Assembly: GCA_963736715.1 (NCBI GenBank)
Contig: CAVTQA010000013.1
Location: forward strand, 1-64,000
Origin: AP-15 sp963736715
Lineage (GTDB): Bacteria > Pseudomonadota > Alphaproteobacteria > ATCC43930 > CGMCC-115725
Reading direction: 5' to 3'
Length of the DNA: 64,000 nt
The notes beneath the pieces were generated by a model, which worked only from the letters and a program-made list of their open reading frames with translations, had not been told where the DNA came from and searched no databases. Positions 17,923-26,615 of the stretch are shown here, piece by piece; position 1 is the stretch's first letter; each line of letters begins with the position of its first letter. The translations under genes and the position numbers were made by a program.

Positions 17923-20487
17923 CTACGCGGCCCCTGCGGCGAGGACGTCTCTCACCTTGGCCGCGAGCTCCTTCAAGCTGAACGGCTTGGGCAGAAATTC
18001 GATACCTATGTCGCTGTCGAGGCGCTGACGGAACGCGTCCTCGGTATACCCCGAAATAAATATCACTTTCATTTCCGGGTTTGTCTCCCGCACTTCGCGG
18101 ACGAGCCCGGGCCCGTCCATATGCGGCATAACAACGTCGGTGATCAGAAGATTAATCGCCTCTGGAGCATTGCGAAGCAAATCGAGCGCCGCTTCTCCGC
18201 TTCTCGCTTCTATTACCTTATACCCTTTGTTGCGCAGAGCGCGGGCGCCGAAAATCCTGACCGGATCGTCATCCTCGACGAGCATGATGGTACCGTACCC
18301 GGTCAAATCCGCTACTGTGGCGACTTCACCTATATCGGACCGAGCGGGCTGTGCGGCATCCGCCGGCTCGCAGCGCGGCAGGTAAATCCGAAAAACCGCG
18401 CCCTGGCCCGCCTCACTGCTCGCAAAAACAAAACCCCCGGTTTGCTTGACGATGCCGTATACCGTCGACAAACCGAGCCCAGTTCCGGAGCCGACTTGCT
18501 TGGTCGAAAAGAAAGGGTCGAAAATGCGAGCCAAGTTCTCCTTGGGGATACCGACCCCAGTATCCGCCATCTCTATCAGCACGTACTCGCCGGCCGGCAT
18601 CGACTCGTGGCCGCGTCGCAACTGATGCTCCTGATGAACATTTGCCGTGCGAATGGTGAGCGTGCCGCCGCTCGGCATTGCATCGCGCGCATTCACCGCG
18701 AGGTTGATGATTACCTGTTCGAACTGACCTTGGTCGACCTTTACAAGGCCGAGATCGCGCCCGTGCACGACCTCGAGGTCGATGTGTTCCCCGATCAGCC
18801 GTTCGATCAAGTGCCGCAACTCGTAGAGAATATCGGTAACGTTGAGGACTCGCGGCTGCAGCGTTTGCTGTCGTGAGAAGGCCAACAGCTGCCGCACCAG
18901 ATTGGCGGCCCGGTTCGCATTCTGCTTGATCTGCATGATGTCGGCGAAGGATGGGTCACTGGGTGGCGAGCGCAGCAGCAGGAGATCACAAAACCCGATC
19001 ATTGCTGTCAGCAGGTTATTGAAATCATGGGCGACGCCGCCGGCGAGCTGCCCAATGGCCTGCATCTTTTGCGATTGCGCGAATTGGATCTCGAGATTCT
19101 TCTGCTCGGTGACATCGATGAAATGGAGGGTAAGCCCCTCCCCCGGTTCATCCCCAGCACCGGCATCGGGGCGAAGCGCCCCATCCCCGGGATCGTCGAG
19201 GCGGCCGAGGAACAGGACCAGAGTCTTATCGCCCGGCCGCATCGGCCGGACCTCGACCGGCTCGGGATCCACCGGCCCATTGGCAGCCGCGGCGAGCTTG
19301 GTGGCAATACGGTCGCGGTCCTTCGCGTTCAACAACTCGATTAGCTGGCGTCCCTTGAGATATTGCGAGGTGGCGCCGAACAATTCACCGACCGCGCGGT
19401 TCGCCTCCTCGAATCGTCCGGTGCTATCGAGCAACGCAATACCCACCGGGGCGTTGGCGAAACAACGCCGAAAGCGTTCGAACGATCTGAGGGCAGATTT
19501 CCACTCGCGCTCGGGCGTCAAATCGCACACGACTGACCGTGTATGCAGCTCGGTGCCCGATCCGACGACGTTCTGCCCGATCCAGGCCGGCACCATCCGG
19601 CCCTGACGGGTCTTGAGCACGACCTCGCCCCGTTGCGGCCCAACCTTCCGTCCGCGAAACGGGCTCCAGGCTGGTGTCCCGACAGCTGGCGGGCAGGCCA
19701 GAAAATCACTCAACCGATCGCCGCTGGTCAGCAGTTCCGAGGGAGTGCTGCCGAGCCACTGCGCCAGTGTGCGGTTTACAAAGCGGAAGTGTCCAGCGTC
19801 ATCGACTGAATAAAATCCAACCGGTGCATTATCTATGAGGTTGGCGAGAATGTTGCGCTCTTCCCTGAGCGCCGCCTGGGATCGATGAGACGCACTGACA
19901 TCCTGAATGCTCCAGTAGCTAGATTTCGGATAACCCTCGATCGGCTCTATCCTGACCTTCAAATGGCCGGTGTCGGCAGTCGATGTCTTGCTCAAGGAGA
20001 GGGTTGCAGTAGCCGGGACGCCAGCGGCGGCACGGCCGCGGAGCCGGCGAAATTGCGCCTCGGATTCTGCGTCCGAGCATAGGGCTTGCCTGATGCGATC
20101 CAAGGGCGACTCGCCTGGGCCAGGGAAGAGTTCGCAGAAAGCGCGGTTGGCATAGTGGATACGACCGTCCGCCGCCACGATCAGGTGTGCCTCGGGCGTC
20201 GAGTTGAGGGCCCAACTCAACATCTCGAGGCGAGCCGCAAGCGTCATTACTGCCTTGTGGCTGGCTAAAGCCGCAAGCCCGGCAAGGCCGAGCATTGTAA
20301 TTGCTGCCGTTTCCACAGGCCAAGCCGCAATGAGCCGCCCCATCCGGGAAATTTCCAGGACGAGCGCAACAGCGACCAGGACCAAGCTCGCCATCGCCAG
20401 ACAGCGGATCGATGAAGCCCTTGAGCGCCCGCCAATCCGATTCGCCGACCCACCGGCCCGCACCGCTTTGGCGACCATTGGTTGCAT
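17923..20487 (-). CDS. cckA: Cell-cycle hybrid histidine kinase CckA
   Basis: An 854-residue hybrid kinase. Two N-terminal transmembrane helices (about residues 28-75) are followed by PAS-like domains (NSTPEAHLIVAADGRIHYAN, NAPVGFYSVDDAGHFRFVN, NAPVGIALLDSTGRFEEAN). Then come HisKA with His487 in GGVAHDFNNLLTAMIGFCD, HATPase (EMADTGVGIPKENLARIFDP, GTGLGLSTVYGIV) and a C-terminal receiver with Asp784 (LLITDVVMPHMDG) and ending FISGYTEDAFRQRL. The HisKA sequence and the SGYTEDAFR receiver end are characteristic of CckA. It starts the phosphorelay through ChpT to CtrA and CpdR in alphaproteobacteria. It is upstream of recA on the same strand, and sciP, encoding an inhibitor of CtrA, lies about 0.9 kb away. 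Confidence 0.9.
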   Translation of the reverse strand: MQPMVAKAVRAGGSANRIGGRSRASSIRCLAMASLVLVAVALVLEISRMGRLIAAWPVETAAITMLGLAGLAALASHKAVMTLAARLEMLSWALNSTPEAHLIVAADGRIHYANRAFCELFPGPGESPLDRIRQALCSDAESEAQFRRLRGRAAAGVPATATLSLSKTSTADTGHLKVRIEPIEGYPKSSYWSIQDVSASHRSQAALREERNILANLIDNAPVGFYSVDDAGHFRFVNRTLAQWLGSTPSELLTSGDRLSDFLACPPAVGTPAWSPFRGRKVGPQRGEVVLKTRQGRMVPAWIGQNVVGSGTELHTRSVVCDLTPEREWKSALRSFERFRRCFANAPVGIALLDSTGRFEEANRAVGELFGATSQYLKGRQLIELLNAKDRDRIATKLAAAANGPVDPEPVEVRPMRPGDKTLVLFLGRLDDPGDGALRPDAGAGDEPGEGLTLHFIDVTEQKNLEIQFAQSQKMQAIGQLAGGVAHDFNNLLTAMIGFCDLLLLRSPPSDPSFADIMQIKQNANRAANLVRQLLAFSRQQTLQPRVLNVTDILYELRHLIERLIGEHIDLEVVHGRDLGLVKVDQGQFEQVIINLAVNARDAMPSGGTLTIRTANVHQEHQLRRGHESMPAGEYVLIEMADTGVGIPKENLARIFDPFFSTKQVGSGTGLGLSTVYGIVKQTGGFVFASSEAGQGAVFRIYLPRCEPADAAQPARSDIGEVATVADLTGYGTIMLVEDDDPVRIFGARALRNKGYKVIEARSGEAALDLLRNAPEAINLLITDVVMPHMDGPGLVREVRETNPEMKVIFISGYTEDAFRQRLDSDIGIEFLPKPFSLKELAAKVRDVLAAGAA

Positions 20488-20675
20488 CCGAGTGAGATGG
20501 ATATCCGAGTGACAGGAATTTCACGCAATCTGCTGCCGCAGATGGGGAAGCGGCGCACGAACTCAATCGATTTTGGCCGCAATGCTAGCGAATACCGGGG
20601 CCGGTGCCGGGTGTTTGCCCGCGATAGGCAGCGCGGGGTTGAACTCCCTCGAGCCGAGCGGAAGGGATCGGCCCT

Positions 20676-21092
20676 TCAGTCGTCTCGGTGAGTGCGTTCC
20701 ATCCGCTCGTGCCGCTCCTGAGCTTCGATGCTGAGGGTGGCAATGGGCCGGGCTTCGAGACGGCGAATGCCGATCGGTTCGTCCGTCTCTTCGCAATAAC
20801 CGTAGGTGCCGTCGTCTATGCGATTGAGTGCCGCTTCGATTTTGGAGATCAATTTGCGCTCGCGCGCCCGGGTGCGCAGCTCGATTGCGCGCTCTGTTTC
20901 GAGCGAAGCGCGGTCCGTGAGATCGGGTTTGAGCAAACTCTCTTCCTTGAGGTGCTGCAGCGTATCCGACAACTCAGCCAGCAGCCGGGCGCGCCAGCGC
21001 AACAGCTTTTGCCGAAAATATTCGATCTGAAGAGGGTTCATGAATTCTTCAGCATCGGAGGGATGGTAACCTGGCGGTAGTGACGGACGCAT
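20676..21092 (-). CDS. dksA: RNA-polymerase-binding protein DksA
   Basis: A 138-residue DksA/TraR-family protein: long N-terminal coiled-coil helices, then the zinc-finger-like globular region YGYCEETDEPIGIRRLEARP and the C-terminal helix SIEAQERHERMER. DksA binds the secondary channel of RNA polymerase and with ppGpp alters promoter use. Only one of the four canonical zinc cysteines is present (the C in YGYC); the others are Thr, Ser and Ala-type residues. This one-cysteine form is known in alphaproteobacteria, where it still works without zinc, so it is not a sign of decay. The gene is divergent from sciP. Confidence 0.93.
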   Translation of the reverse strand: MRPSLPPGYHPSDAEEFMNPLQIEYFRQKLLRWRARLLAELSDTLQHLKEESLLKPDLTDRASLETERAIELRTRARERKLISKIEAALNRIDDGTYGYCEETDEPIGIRRLEARPIATLSIEAQERHERMERTHRDD

Positions 21093-21324
21093 CGGTGTCC
21101 CCGAAACTCCGTGAACGAGGCGGCGCGGAGTATATGAATCGGGTCCTTCCGCATCAAGCCGGAGAATCGGATCGAGATCCTTGATTTGGCTGAGCTTTCG
21201 GTATGGCCGCTCGACCGGCCCGAGGGTGGCCTACGCCTACCGCCCGGGGCCGCCGACCCCGCATTCCGCCTTGAGGTAGCGGCTCCGGCTCACAAAGATT
21301 CGAGTTTGCTGTAAAGCTTTCCAC

Positions 21325-21339
21325 TTAGGGCTTCCTTAA
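21325..21339 (+). promoter_or_regulatory. CtrA-like binding site upstream of sciP
   Basis: TTAGGGCTTCCTTAA matches the CtrA recognition pattern TTAA-N7-TTAA with one changed base. It lies 24 bp upstream of the sciP start codon. In Caulobacter sciP is transcribed under CtrA control and SciP then inhibits CtrA, so this site would fit the same feedback. The match is direct; binding is inferred. Confidence 0.5.
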
Positions 21340-21363
21340 GGTCTCCCGCTCTACTATACCGCC

Positions 21364-21675
21364 ATGGACGACAATATTAGGTTGTGCGACTTGCTCGTAA
21401 ATGAAATTTTACCGCGCACCAGCGGCACCGCAATGGATCTGCCCCCTCCCGACACGAAGCGTTGGGTCGCCCGGCGCAAGGCGGTTGTAGTCAATGCGGT
21501 GCGCAGCGGCGCCATCAGTCTGGAGGAAGTCTGCCGGCGCTATGAGCTTTCCGTAGAAGAATTCCTCGCTTGGCAGCGCGCGATCGATACCCACGGGGTC
21601 GCGGGTCTGCGGGTGACCCGACTGCAAATCTATCGCGATACCCCTCCCGCTCGGCTGGCCAAACCGCGTTTTTGA
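21364..21675 (+). CDS. sciP: CtrA inhibitor SciP (DUF1153)
   Basis: A 103-residue protein containing the DUF1153 core DLPPPDTKRWVARRKAVVVN, then SLEEVCRRYELSVEEFLAWQ and AIDTHGVAGLRVTRLQIYR, nearly identical in pattern to Caulobacter SciP. SciP is a helix-turn-helix protein that binds CtrA and stops it recruiting RNA polymerase in G1 cells. The start could be ATG 21364 or ATG 21433 (MDLPPPDTKRW). The N-terminal 23 residues are not obviously conserved and neither start has a strong ribosome site. A CtrA-like site lies upstream. With cckA close by, the window holds two arms of the CtrA circuit. Confidence 0.9.
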   Translation: MDDNIRLCDLLVNEILPRTSGTAMDLPPPDTKRWVARRKAVVVNAVRSGAISLEEVCRRYELSVEEFLAWQRAIDTHGVAGLRVTRLQIYRDTPPARLAKPRF

Positions 21676-22241
21676 GCTTTTCTCTGGGCCGCCTGCGGTG
21701 AGCAGTCGCGCATGCGGTACGGATCGCGACAGGTGCTGGATCCCGTCTAGCAATTGTGTCCGATCGTACTCCTCTCATAGTTGAAAATTTATCCTCCAAG
21801 GGGCTGAGCGGCCCTCGCCCCGCCCTCGCTCGCGTCCATCGGCCAGGGCGAAGGCATTTCGGCATGTTGTTACAAAGCATTGGCAATGCTCGCCAAATTC
21901 TAGCCTTTGTTTGACGTGGCGCTGACACACATCTCGACGCAGTGCTCAGCGCAGCGCTGCCGCTTCAAAGCCTCGGCCAGGTCGCTTGAGAACAGCCCAT
22001 ACAATCTAGCAATCCTGCGCCACATGGCCCCAACCTGATGCAACGGGATCGCTCCCGGTGTAGCCGTGCAGCAAATTCAACCTCGTCGCTTGGAAGGACC
22101 AGTTCCTGGCCGCGCTGCTTTCGCCTATTGGAACAGGCGGGATAAATCAAAAAAATATTGATTAATTTTGATTCAATTGGTTACCAAGCGGTAATAAGAA
22201 GCTTGACCCCGCCGCGAGTCCGCCGCATTTGAAGGGGTTGG
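21676..22241. other. Intergenic stretch with a perfect palindrome and AT-rich promoter-like end
   Basis: No credible gene in 566 bp. It contains AGCATTGGCAATGCT (21876-21890), a perfect 7-1-7 palindrome. An AT-rich end near 22148-22200 includes TTGATT (22168-22173) and TAATAA (22192-22197), 18 bp apart and pointing to the heparinase-like gene. That pair is the best promoter candidate here. No transposase remnants were seen. Confidence 0.45.
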
Positions 22242-24446
22242 TTGCCGAATACGCTCGGGGTCGCGTTTCAGATCGCACGTTCGGTTCGGCAACTGCAATG
22301 CCTCGGTCAGAGGATTCTGTTGCCTTTAAATAGCGCTCGATCTCTTCGGGTTGTCGAGGCCAGTGGACCGGACCTTAAATTCACGGAAACCGCGGTCGCG
22401 CGGTTTAACGCGAGGCATCCGTATTTATTGTTCCGTGAGCACGCCGTCTCCTGGATTCGCGCGCGTGCGAACAGCCATTCAGAGCTTATAGGGCGGCTGA
22501 AAGCATCATTATGCGAGAACGGTCAAGCCTCGACCAAACAAGAGTTGCGCGCCAGGATCAAGCGCCAGGTCCGTTGCCTGATACATACGGCGTTTTTGAC
22601 GTTGATCAGCGACGGCAAGACCAAAGCCGATGCGTTGTATGCGACGCGCACGGCATTGGCACAGCTGAGTGCCGAGCCGAGCTGGAAAGCCCGGCCGGTA
22701 ATCAAGTCCTTTCTGGATTGCGCTGAGATCGCTGTCGCCGTTTCTCTCGCTTATGATTGGCTGTACGATGAATTTTCGGAGCAGGAGAGACGGATTTTCG
22801 AGGATGCGCTTTTGCGCCACGTCCTCGCGCCAGCCCTTGACGCATACGACGATCGCTTCGCCCAATGGCCGAGGCGGCGCGACAACTGCGCGCTGGTGTC
22901 GAATTCGGGCATTTTGGTTGCGGCACTCGCAGTTCTCGACCGGTATCCGGATATTTCACGACAGCTGATCCAGAAAAGCCTCGTCTCGGCCTGGAACGCC
23001 TTCGACGGGCTGGCGCCGGATGGCGCTTGGCCAGAAGGACCGAGCTATTGGTCGCTCGCCATGCGCTATGCCGGTCTAATGGTCGCGGCACTCGAGAGCA
23101 CGCTCCACTGCAGCTTCGGCCTGGCAGATCGGCCGGGGTTCGCGCAAACCGGAGACTTTGCCTTGCATGCCGTCGGGCCGTTCGGCGCCGCGTTCAATTT
23201 CGGGGATTCCGAACCTCGTCTCGATGTGGCGCCGCTCGCCTGGTTCGCGCATCGGTTTAGGCGGCCGATCGATGCTCGGCTCGTGGACCAGTATGACGGT
23301 TGGTATCTTCCGTTCACCGTGATATGGCCTGACCGACCGAAGCCGCACCCGTCGGGGAACGAGGTGCCCACGGGAAAGGTATTTCACAGCAATAATCTTG
23401 CATGCTTTCGCAACACCTGGTCGAGCGACCCGGCGGCGCACCCGGTTTATCTGGCCATCAAAGGTGGAAATGTCTCTGGTCCCGGAGCCCGATCGCCGCC
23501 GCTTCCCGAAGACGTCTTCTTGCACAACCAAGCGGATGCCGGGAGTTTCATTCTCGACGGCGCGCGACAGCGATGGATCATCGATCTCGGCGCGGACGAT
23601 TACGATCTACCCGGTTATTTTGATCATGGCGCCGATAATAGGTCAGGATCGCGTTGGCGATACTACCGCACGCAAACTGCCGGCCACAACACGTTGGTCA
23701 TCGATGGTGGCAACCAAATACCCGACGCGTGCGCGCCGATCGTCGGCAATTGCGTCGACGGGGACTGCAAATGGGCAGTTTTCGACTTGTCGGCGGCTTA
23801 TGGAAAACCGGCAGGTTCCATTTGGCGTGGAGCGGCCCTGATCGGCCGACAAGTGGTCATCCAGGACGAGGTTCGCGCCGAGTTGTCCGGCGAGATCGTA
23901 TGGGCCGTACATACCAGTGCAGAGCCGATTTCGGTGGCCGGCTCCGTTGCTCGGTTCCGCTCGGGCGACGACCGGTTTGTCTTGGGCATCCTTGAGCCGG
24001 CGGCGGCGTGCTTCGAGATCGGCTTCCCGCCGGAGCCGCAAGTCTTTCCGATTGCCGATGTTCGACAGCTGCACGGTCAACCGCTGCTCAATAGCAATGG
24101 CGGCAGCAATGGCGGCCAGGTTGCAGAGTTGCCCCGCCGCGTCGATAACGAAGACGGGCGCGCCGCGGGTGCCTTGATCAGGCGCGTGCAGATCGTCTGG
24201 CCAAAGGACACGCGACGGTTGACAGTCGCATTGTTGCCGGATTGCGATGACGATGGTTTGGTGTTGCCGGTCACTTCGCTCGACGACTGGCTCGCCAGGC
24301 GACCTGTGCGACTGGCATCGTATTCCCGGCGCGCCTCAGGGATCAACGCCGCCCGGCATGCCGCGAGGGCCGCTTCGACCGGGTTTGCGCGATTCCACAC
24401 GCGCCTTGGTCGGAAACCCGCTCCCGAGAGAGCGGCTCGTCGGTGA
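22242..24446 (+). CDS. Heparinase II/III-family protein
   Basis: A 734-residue protein with the two-part plan of heparinase II/III-like polysaccharide lyases. The N-terminal alpha/alpha toroid contains AEIAVAVSLAYDWLYDEFSE, RDNCALVSNSGILVAALAVL and DGLAPDGAWPEGPSYW; the Asn, Tyr/His and Glu positions typical of the active site fall there. The C-terminal beta part contains the hallmark block QADAGSFILDGARQRWIIDL, then ADNRSGSRWRYYRTQTAGHNT, where the conserved His in AGHNT binds metal or substrate. It would cleave a uronic-acid polysaccharide by beta-elimination or act on exopolysaccharide. The start is TTG at 22242 with only a weak GAAGGGG. No signal peptide is obvious, so a cytoplasmic or otherwise exported location cannot be decided. 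Confidence 0.75.
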   Translation: MPNTLGVAFQIARSVRQLQCLGQRILLPLNSARSLRVVEASGPDLKFTETAVARFNARHPYLLFREHAVSWIRARANSHSELIGRLKASLCENGQASTKQELRARIKRQVRCLIHTAFLTLISDGKTKADALYATRTALAQLSAEPSWKARPVIKSFLDCAEIAVAVSLAYDWLYDEFSEQERRIFEDALLRHVLAPALDAYDDRFAQWPRRRDNCALVSNSGILVAALAVLDRYPDISRQLIQKSLVSAWNAFDGLAPDGAWPEGPSYWSLAMRYAGLMVAALESTLHCSFGLADRPGFAQTGDFALHAVGPFGAAFNFGDSEPRLDVAPLAWFAHRFRRPIDARLVDQYDGWYLPFTVIWPDRPKPHPSGNEVPTGKVFHSNNLACFRNTWSSDPAAHPVYLAIKGGNVSGPGARSPPLPEDVFLHNQADAGSFILDGARQRWIIDLGADDYDLPGYFDHGADNRSGSRWRYYRTQTAGHNTLVIDGGNQIPDACAPIVGNCVDGDCKWAVFDLSAAYGKPAGSIWRGAALIGRQVVIQDEVRAELSGEIVWAVHTSAEPISVAGSVARFRSGDDRFVLGILEPAAACFEIGFPPEPQVFPIADVRQLHGQPLLNSNGGSNGGQVAELPRRVDNEDGRAAGALIRRVQIVWPKDTRRLTVALLPDCDDDGLVLPVTSLDDWLARRPVRLASYSRRASGINAARHAARAASTGFARFHTRLGRKPAPERAARR

Positions 24447-24477
24447 TCGAAGCGAGCGCCGGGTCGGTTGGACGGCA

Positions 24478-25671
24478 ATGTGCAGTGCAACTCACGCTGT
24501 TTCGCTCCCGGCGCCCGTCGGCTGGAACCCGCGAGCGGCAATCGCGATGCGGTTTCCGGAAATTGTCGAACTGGCCCGGTCAGCACATCACGAAATCCGA
24601 AACGTAGAGGCCGAGCTGGATCGGCACGAGGCTGCCGGGGGCGATACTTCCTGCCCGCGGCAAGTCCTGCGGGAGCTGCGTTGGCGGCTTGAATACACCG
24701 TCGATACGAGCGGCATCCGCGCCACGCTCGCGCGCCTCCGCACCGGGGCCGCACTGTCGCCGTTGCCCCGCGCCGCCTCGCAGGCCGCTAGAGTTCATGG
24801 CGCCTGCACGGATGTATGGTTTTTGAAACTGGACGCCTGCGTCGATCACATGCTCGCTGGCGATTTCGACAAACAAGACGGGCAGCCGCGATTTCTCGAT
24901 CGCATCAACGACCCGGCCCGGCTGAAGGTTTATCTGGAGAATCTGCTTCTCTCGCGGCTGGACGAGGACGGGATCGACCGCCGCAAAGAACTCAACTTCG
25001 CGACCGCCGATCTCGTTCGGCTGATCTTATGGCGGCGTCCTCGGAACTACCATTGGGATCCGCGGCTCGCAACCGTGATCCGCCGCTTCATCGCCGAGTG
25101 GCAGGACCCGATCAGCGGGTTCTTTGGCGCCGATTACCTGATCGGAGGGCGGCGGCTTCGAACCGTCGATCTCAGCCTCACCTTTCATATGGCGCGCTAT
25201 CTCGATGGCGGGATCGGGTACTGGCCGCAACTGATCGACACGCTGTTGAGCATCCGTGACTGCCGGTATCCTAATGGGTGGCTCGACGAGATCGGCATGA
25301 CAAACCACAACAACTACGATGTCGCGATTCTGTTCCAGCTCGGCTGGCCGCACATGCGCCCCGATCAGCGCCGGCGGGCCGAGGAGGAGCTCACCCGACT
25401 GCTCGATTGGTGTCTGACCGCCGCAATTGGCCCGGACGGCGAGATTGTCGCGCGTGCTGTCGCCGAAACTCTTCCGGAAAGTTACTATTTCACGATCGCG
25501 TTTCTCGACACCGTCGGCTATTTCGATCGAGCAAAGCGGTTCTGGACTCTGCTCGAGTTTCCGGAAGCGCCGGCAGTCCGGGAGCGCTTGAAAGACCGTC
25601 TATTAACGCTACCCCAAAGCGATCCGATGGTGCGCATGGCATATGAACGCCTGGGCCGCGCCGGCCGATGA
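24478..25671 (+). CDS. Unrecognised protein, probably all-alpha (toroid-like)
   Basis: About 397 residues if started at ATG 24478, 31 bp after the heparinase-like gene. An in-frame extension back into that gene lacks protein character, and MRFPEIVELAR at 24547 is an alternative start. I do not recognise the family. Conserved-looking parts are HWDPRLATVIRRFIAEWQDP, GFFGADYLIGGRRLRTVDLS followed by LTFHMARYLDGG, and DCRYPNGWLDEIGMTNHNNY. These aromatic and His/Asp-rich loops between helices suggest an alpha/alpha toroid, like many glycan-active enzymes. Its place directly behind a lyase-like gene suggests a related polysaccharide role; this is inference. Its last bases overlap the thyX start (ATGA). 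Confidence 0.6.
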   Translation: MCSATHAVSLPAPVGWNPRAAIAMRFPEIVELARSAHHEIRNVEAELDRHEAAGGDTSCPRQVLRELRWRLEYTVDTSGIRATLARLRTGAALSPLPRAASQAARVHGACTDVWFLKLDACVDHMLAGDFDKQDGQPRFLDRINDPARLKVYLENLLLSRLDEDGIDRRKELNFATADLVRLILWRRPRNYHWDPRLATVIRRFIAEWQDPISGFFGADYLIGGRRLRTVDLSLTFHMARYLDGGIGYWPQLIDTLLSIRDCRYPNGWLDEIGMTNHNNYDVAILFQLGWPHMRPDQRRRAEEELTRLLDWCLTAAIGPDGEIVARAVAETLPESYYFTIAFLDTVGYFDRAKRFWTLLEFPEAPAVRERLKDRLLTLPQSDPMVRMAYERLGRAGR

Positions 25672-26615
25672 GGCGGCTGACGCCAGAGCAACAGCAAGAA
25701 ATCGCGGCGCAGCAGGGCGCAACGCATCAGACGCGCCGTGCCACGGTGCCGGCGCTCGAAGCGATCCTTTACGAGCCGCTTTCCGTTCTCGATCACGGAT
25801 TTGTCCGCGTCGTCGATTACATGGGCGACGATGCCGCGATCGTACAGGCCGCCCGCGTCTCCTACGGCCGCGGCACCCGCAAGGTCAGCGAGGACCAGGG
25901 GCTCATCAATTATCTTATGCGCCACCGCCATACGACGCCTTTCGAGATGTGCGAGATCAAGTACCATGTAAAGCTGCCGATCTTTGTGGCGCGGCAGTGG
26001 ATCCGGCATCGCACGGCGAATGTGAACGAATACTCGGCGCGCTACTCGATCCTCGACAAGGAGTTCTATATCCCGGACCCCGAGCACCTGGCGGTGCAGA
26101 CGGCGACGAACCGCCAGGGGCGCGGCGCGGCGATCGAAGGCGAGGCGGCGCAGCGCGTTCTCGACCTGTTGCGCCGGGATGCCGAGCTTGCTTACGCCGG
26201 ATATTCCGAACTCCTCAATGAAGACGCATCGGGCTCGCCGATCGACCCGGCGCGGCCCGCCCTCGCTCGCGAGCTCGCCCGAATCAACCTGTCGCTCGGC
26301 TTCTACACCCAGTGGTATTGGAAGACCGACCTGCACAATCTGATGCATTTTCTGTCGTTGCGCGCCGATCCCCACGCGCAATACGAGATCCGCGCTTATG
26401 CCGAAGTCATGCTGGAGACGCTCCAGCGCTGGGTGCCGATGGCCCACGCCGCCTTTCTCGAATACCGGATGAACGCCGCGGTGATTTCCGCAACCGGGGT
26501 CGAGGTGATCCGGCGGATGCTCGCGGGCGAGCAGGTCGACCATCCGTCGAGCGGCCTCTCGCCCCGCGAGTGGCGCGAGCTGATGGCGGTACTGGGTCAA
26601 GGAGCCCAGCGCTGA
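25668..26615 (+). CDS. thyX: Flavin-dependent thymidylate synthase ThyX
   Basis: A 315-residue ThyX. The signature RHRTANVNEYSARY (an RHR-x7-S motif) binds FAD and dUMP. VQAARVSYGRG and the FEMCEIKYHVKLPIFVARQW block precede it, and FYTQWYWKTDLHNLMHFLSL and YAEVMLETLQRWVPMAHAAF follow. It makes dTMP from dUMP with methylenetetrahydrofolate and NADPH, and replaces ThyA in many alphaproteobacteria. The start ATG at 25668 overlaps the previous stop codon by four bases, so its translation may be coupled to the upstream gene, an odd partner for a nucleotide-synthesis gene. A second in-frame ATG is not close, so the start is fairly firm. Confidence 0.95.
   Translation: MRRLTPEQQQEIAAQQGATHQTRRATVPALEAILYEPLSVLDHGFVRVVDYMGDDAAIVQAARVSYGRGTRKVSEDQGLINYLMRHRHTTPFEMCEIKYHVKLPIFVARQWIRHRTANVNEYSARYSILDKEFYIPDPEHLAVQTATNRQGRGAAIEGEAAQRVLDLLRRDAELAYAGYSELLNEDASGSPIDPARPALARELARINLSLGFYTQWYWKTDLHNLMHFLSLRADPHAQYEIRAYAEVMLETLQRWVPMAHAAFLEYRMNAAVISATGVEVIRRMLAGEQVDHPSSGLSPREWRELMAVLGQGAQR

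Noticed and set aside
20676..21092. DksA inactivated by loss of three zinc cysteines
   Set aside because: The one-cysteine form is a known working variant in alphaproteobacteria, so the change is not decay.
24247..24477. N-terminal extension of the unknown protein into the end of the heparinase-like gene
   Set aside because: The extension is low-complexity and opposed by the well-formed end of the upstream gene; conserved sequence begins after 24478.
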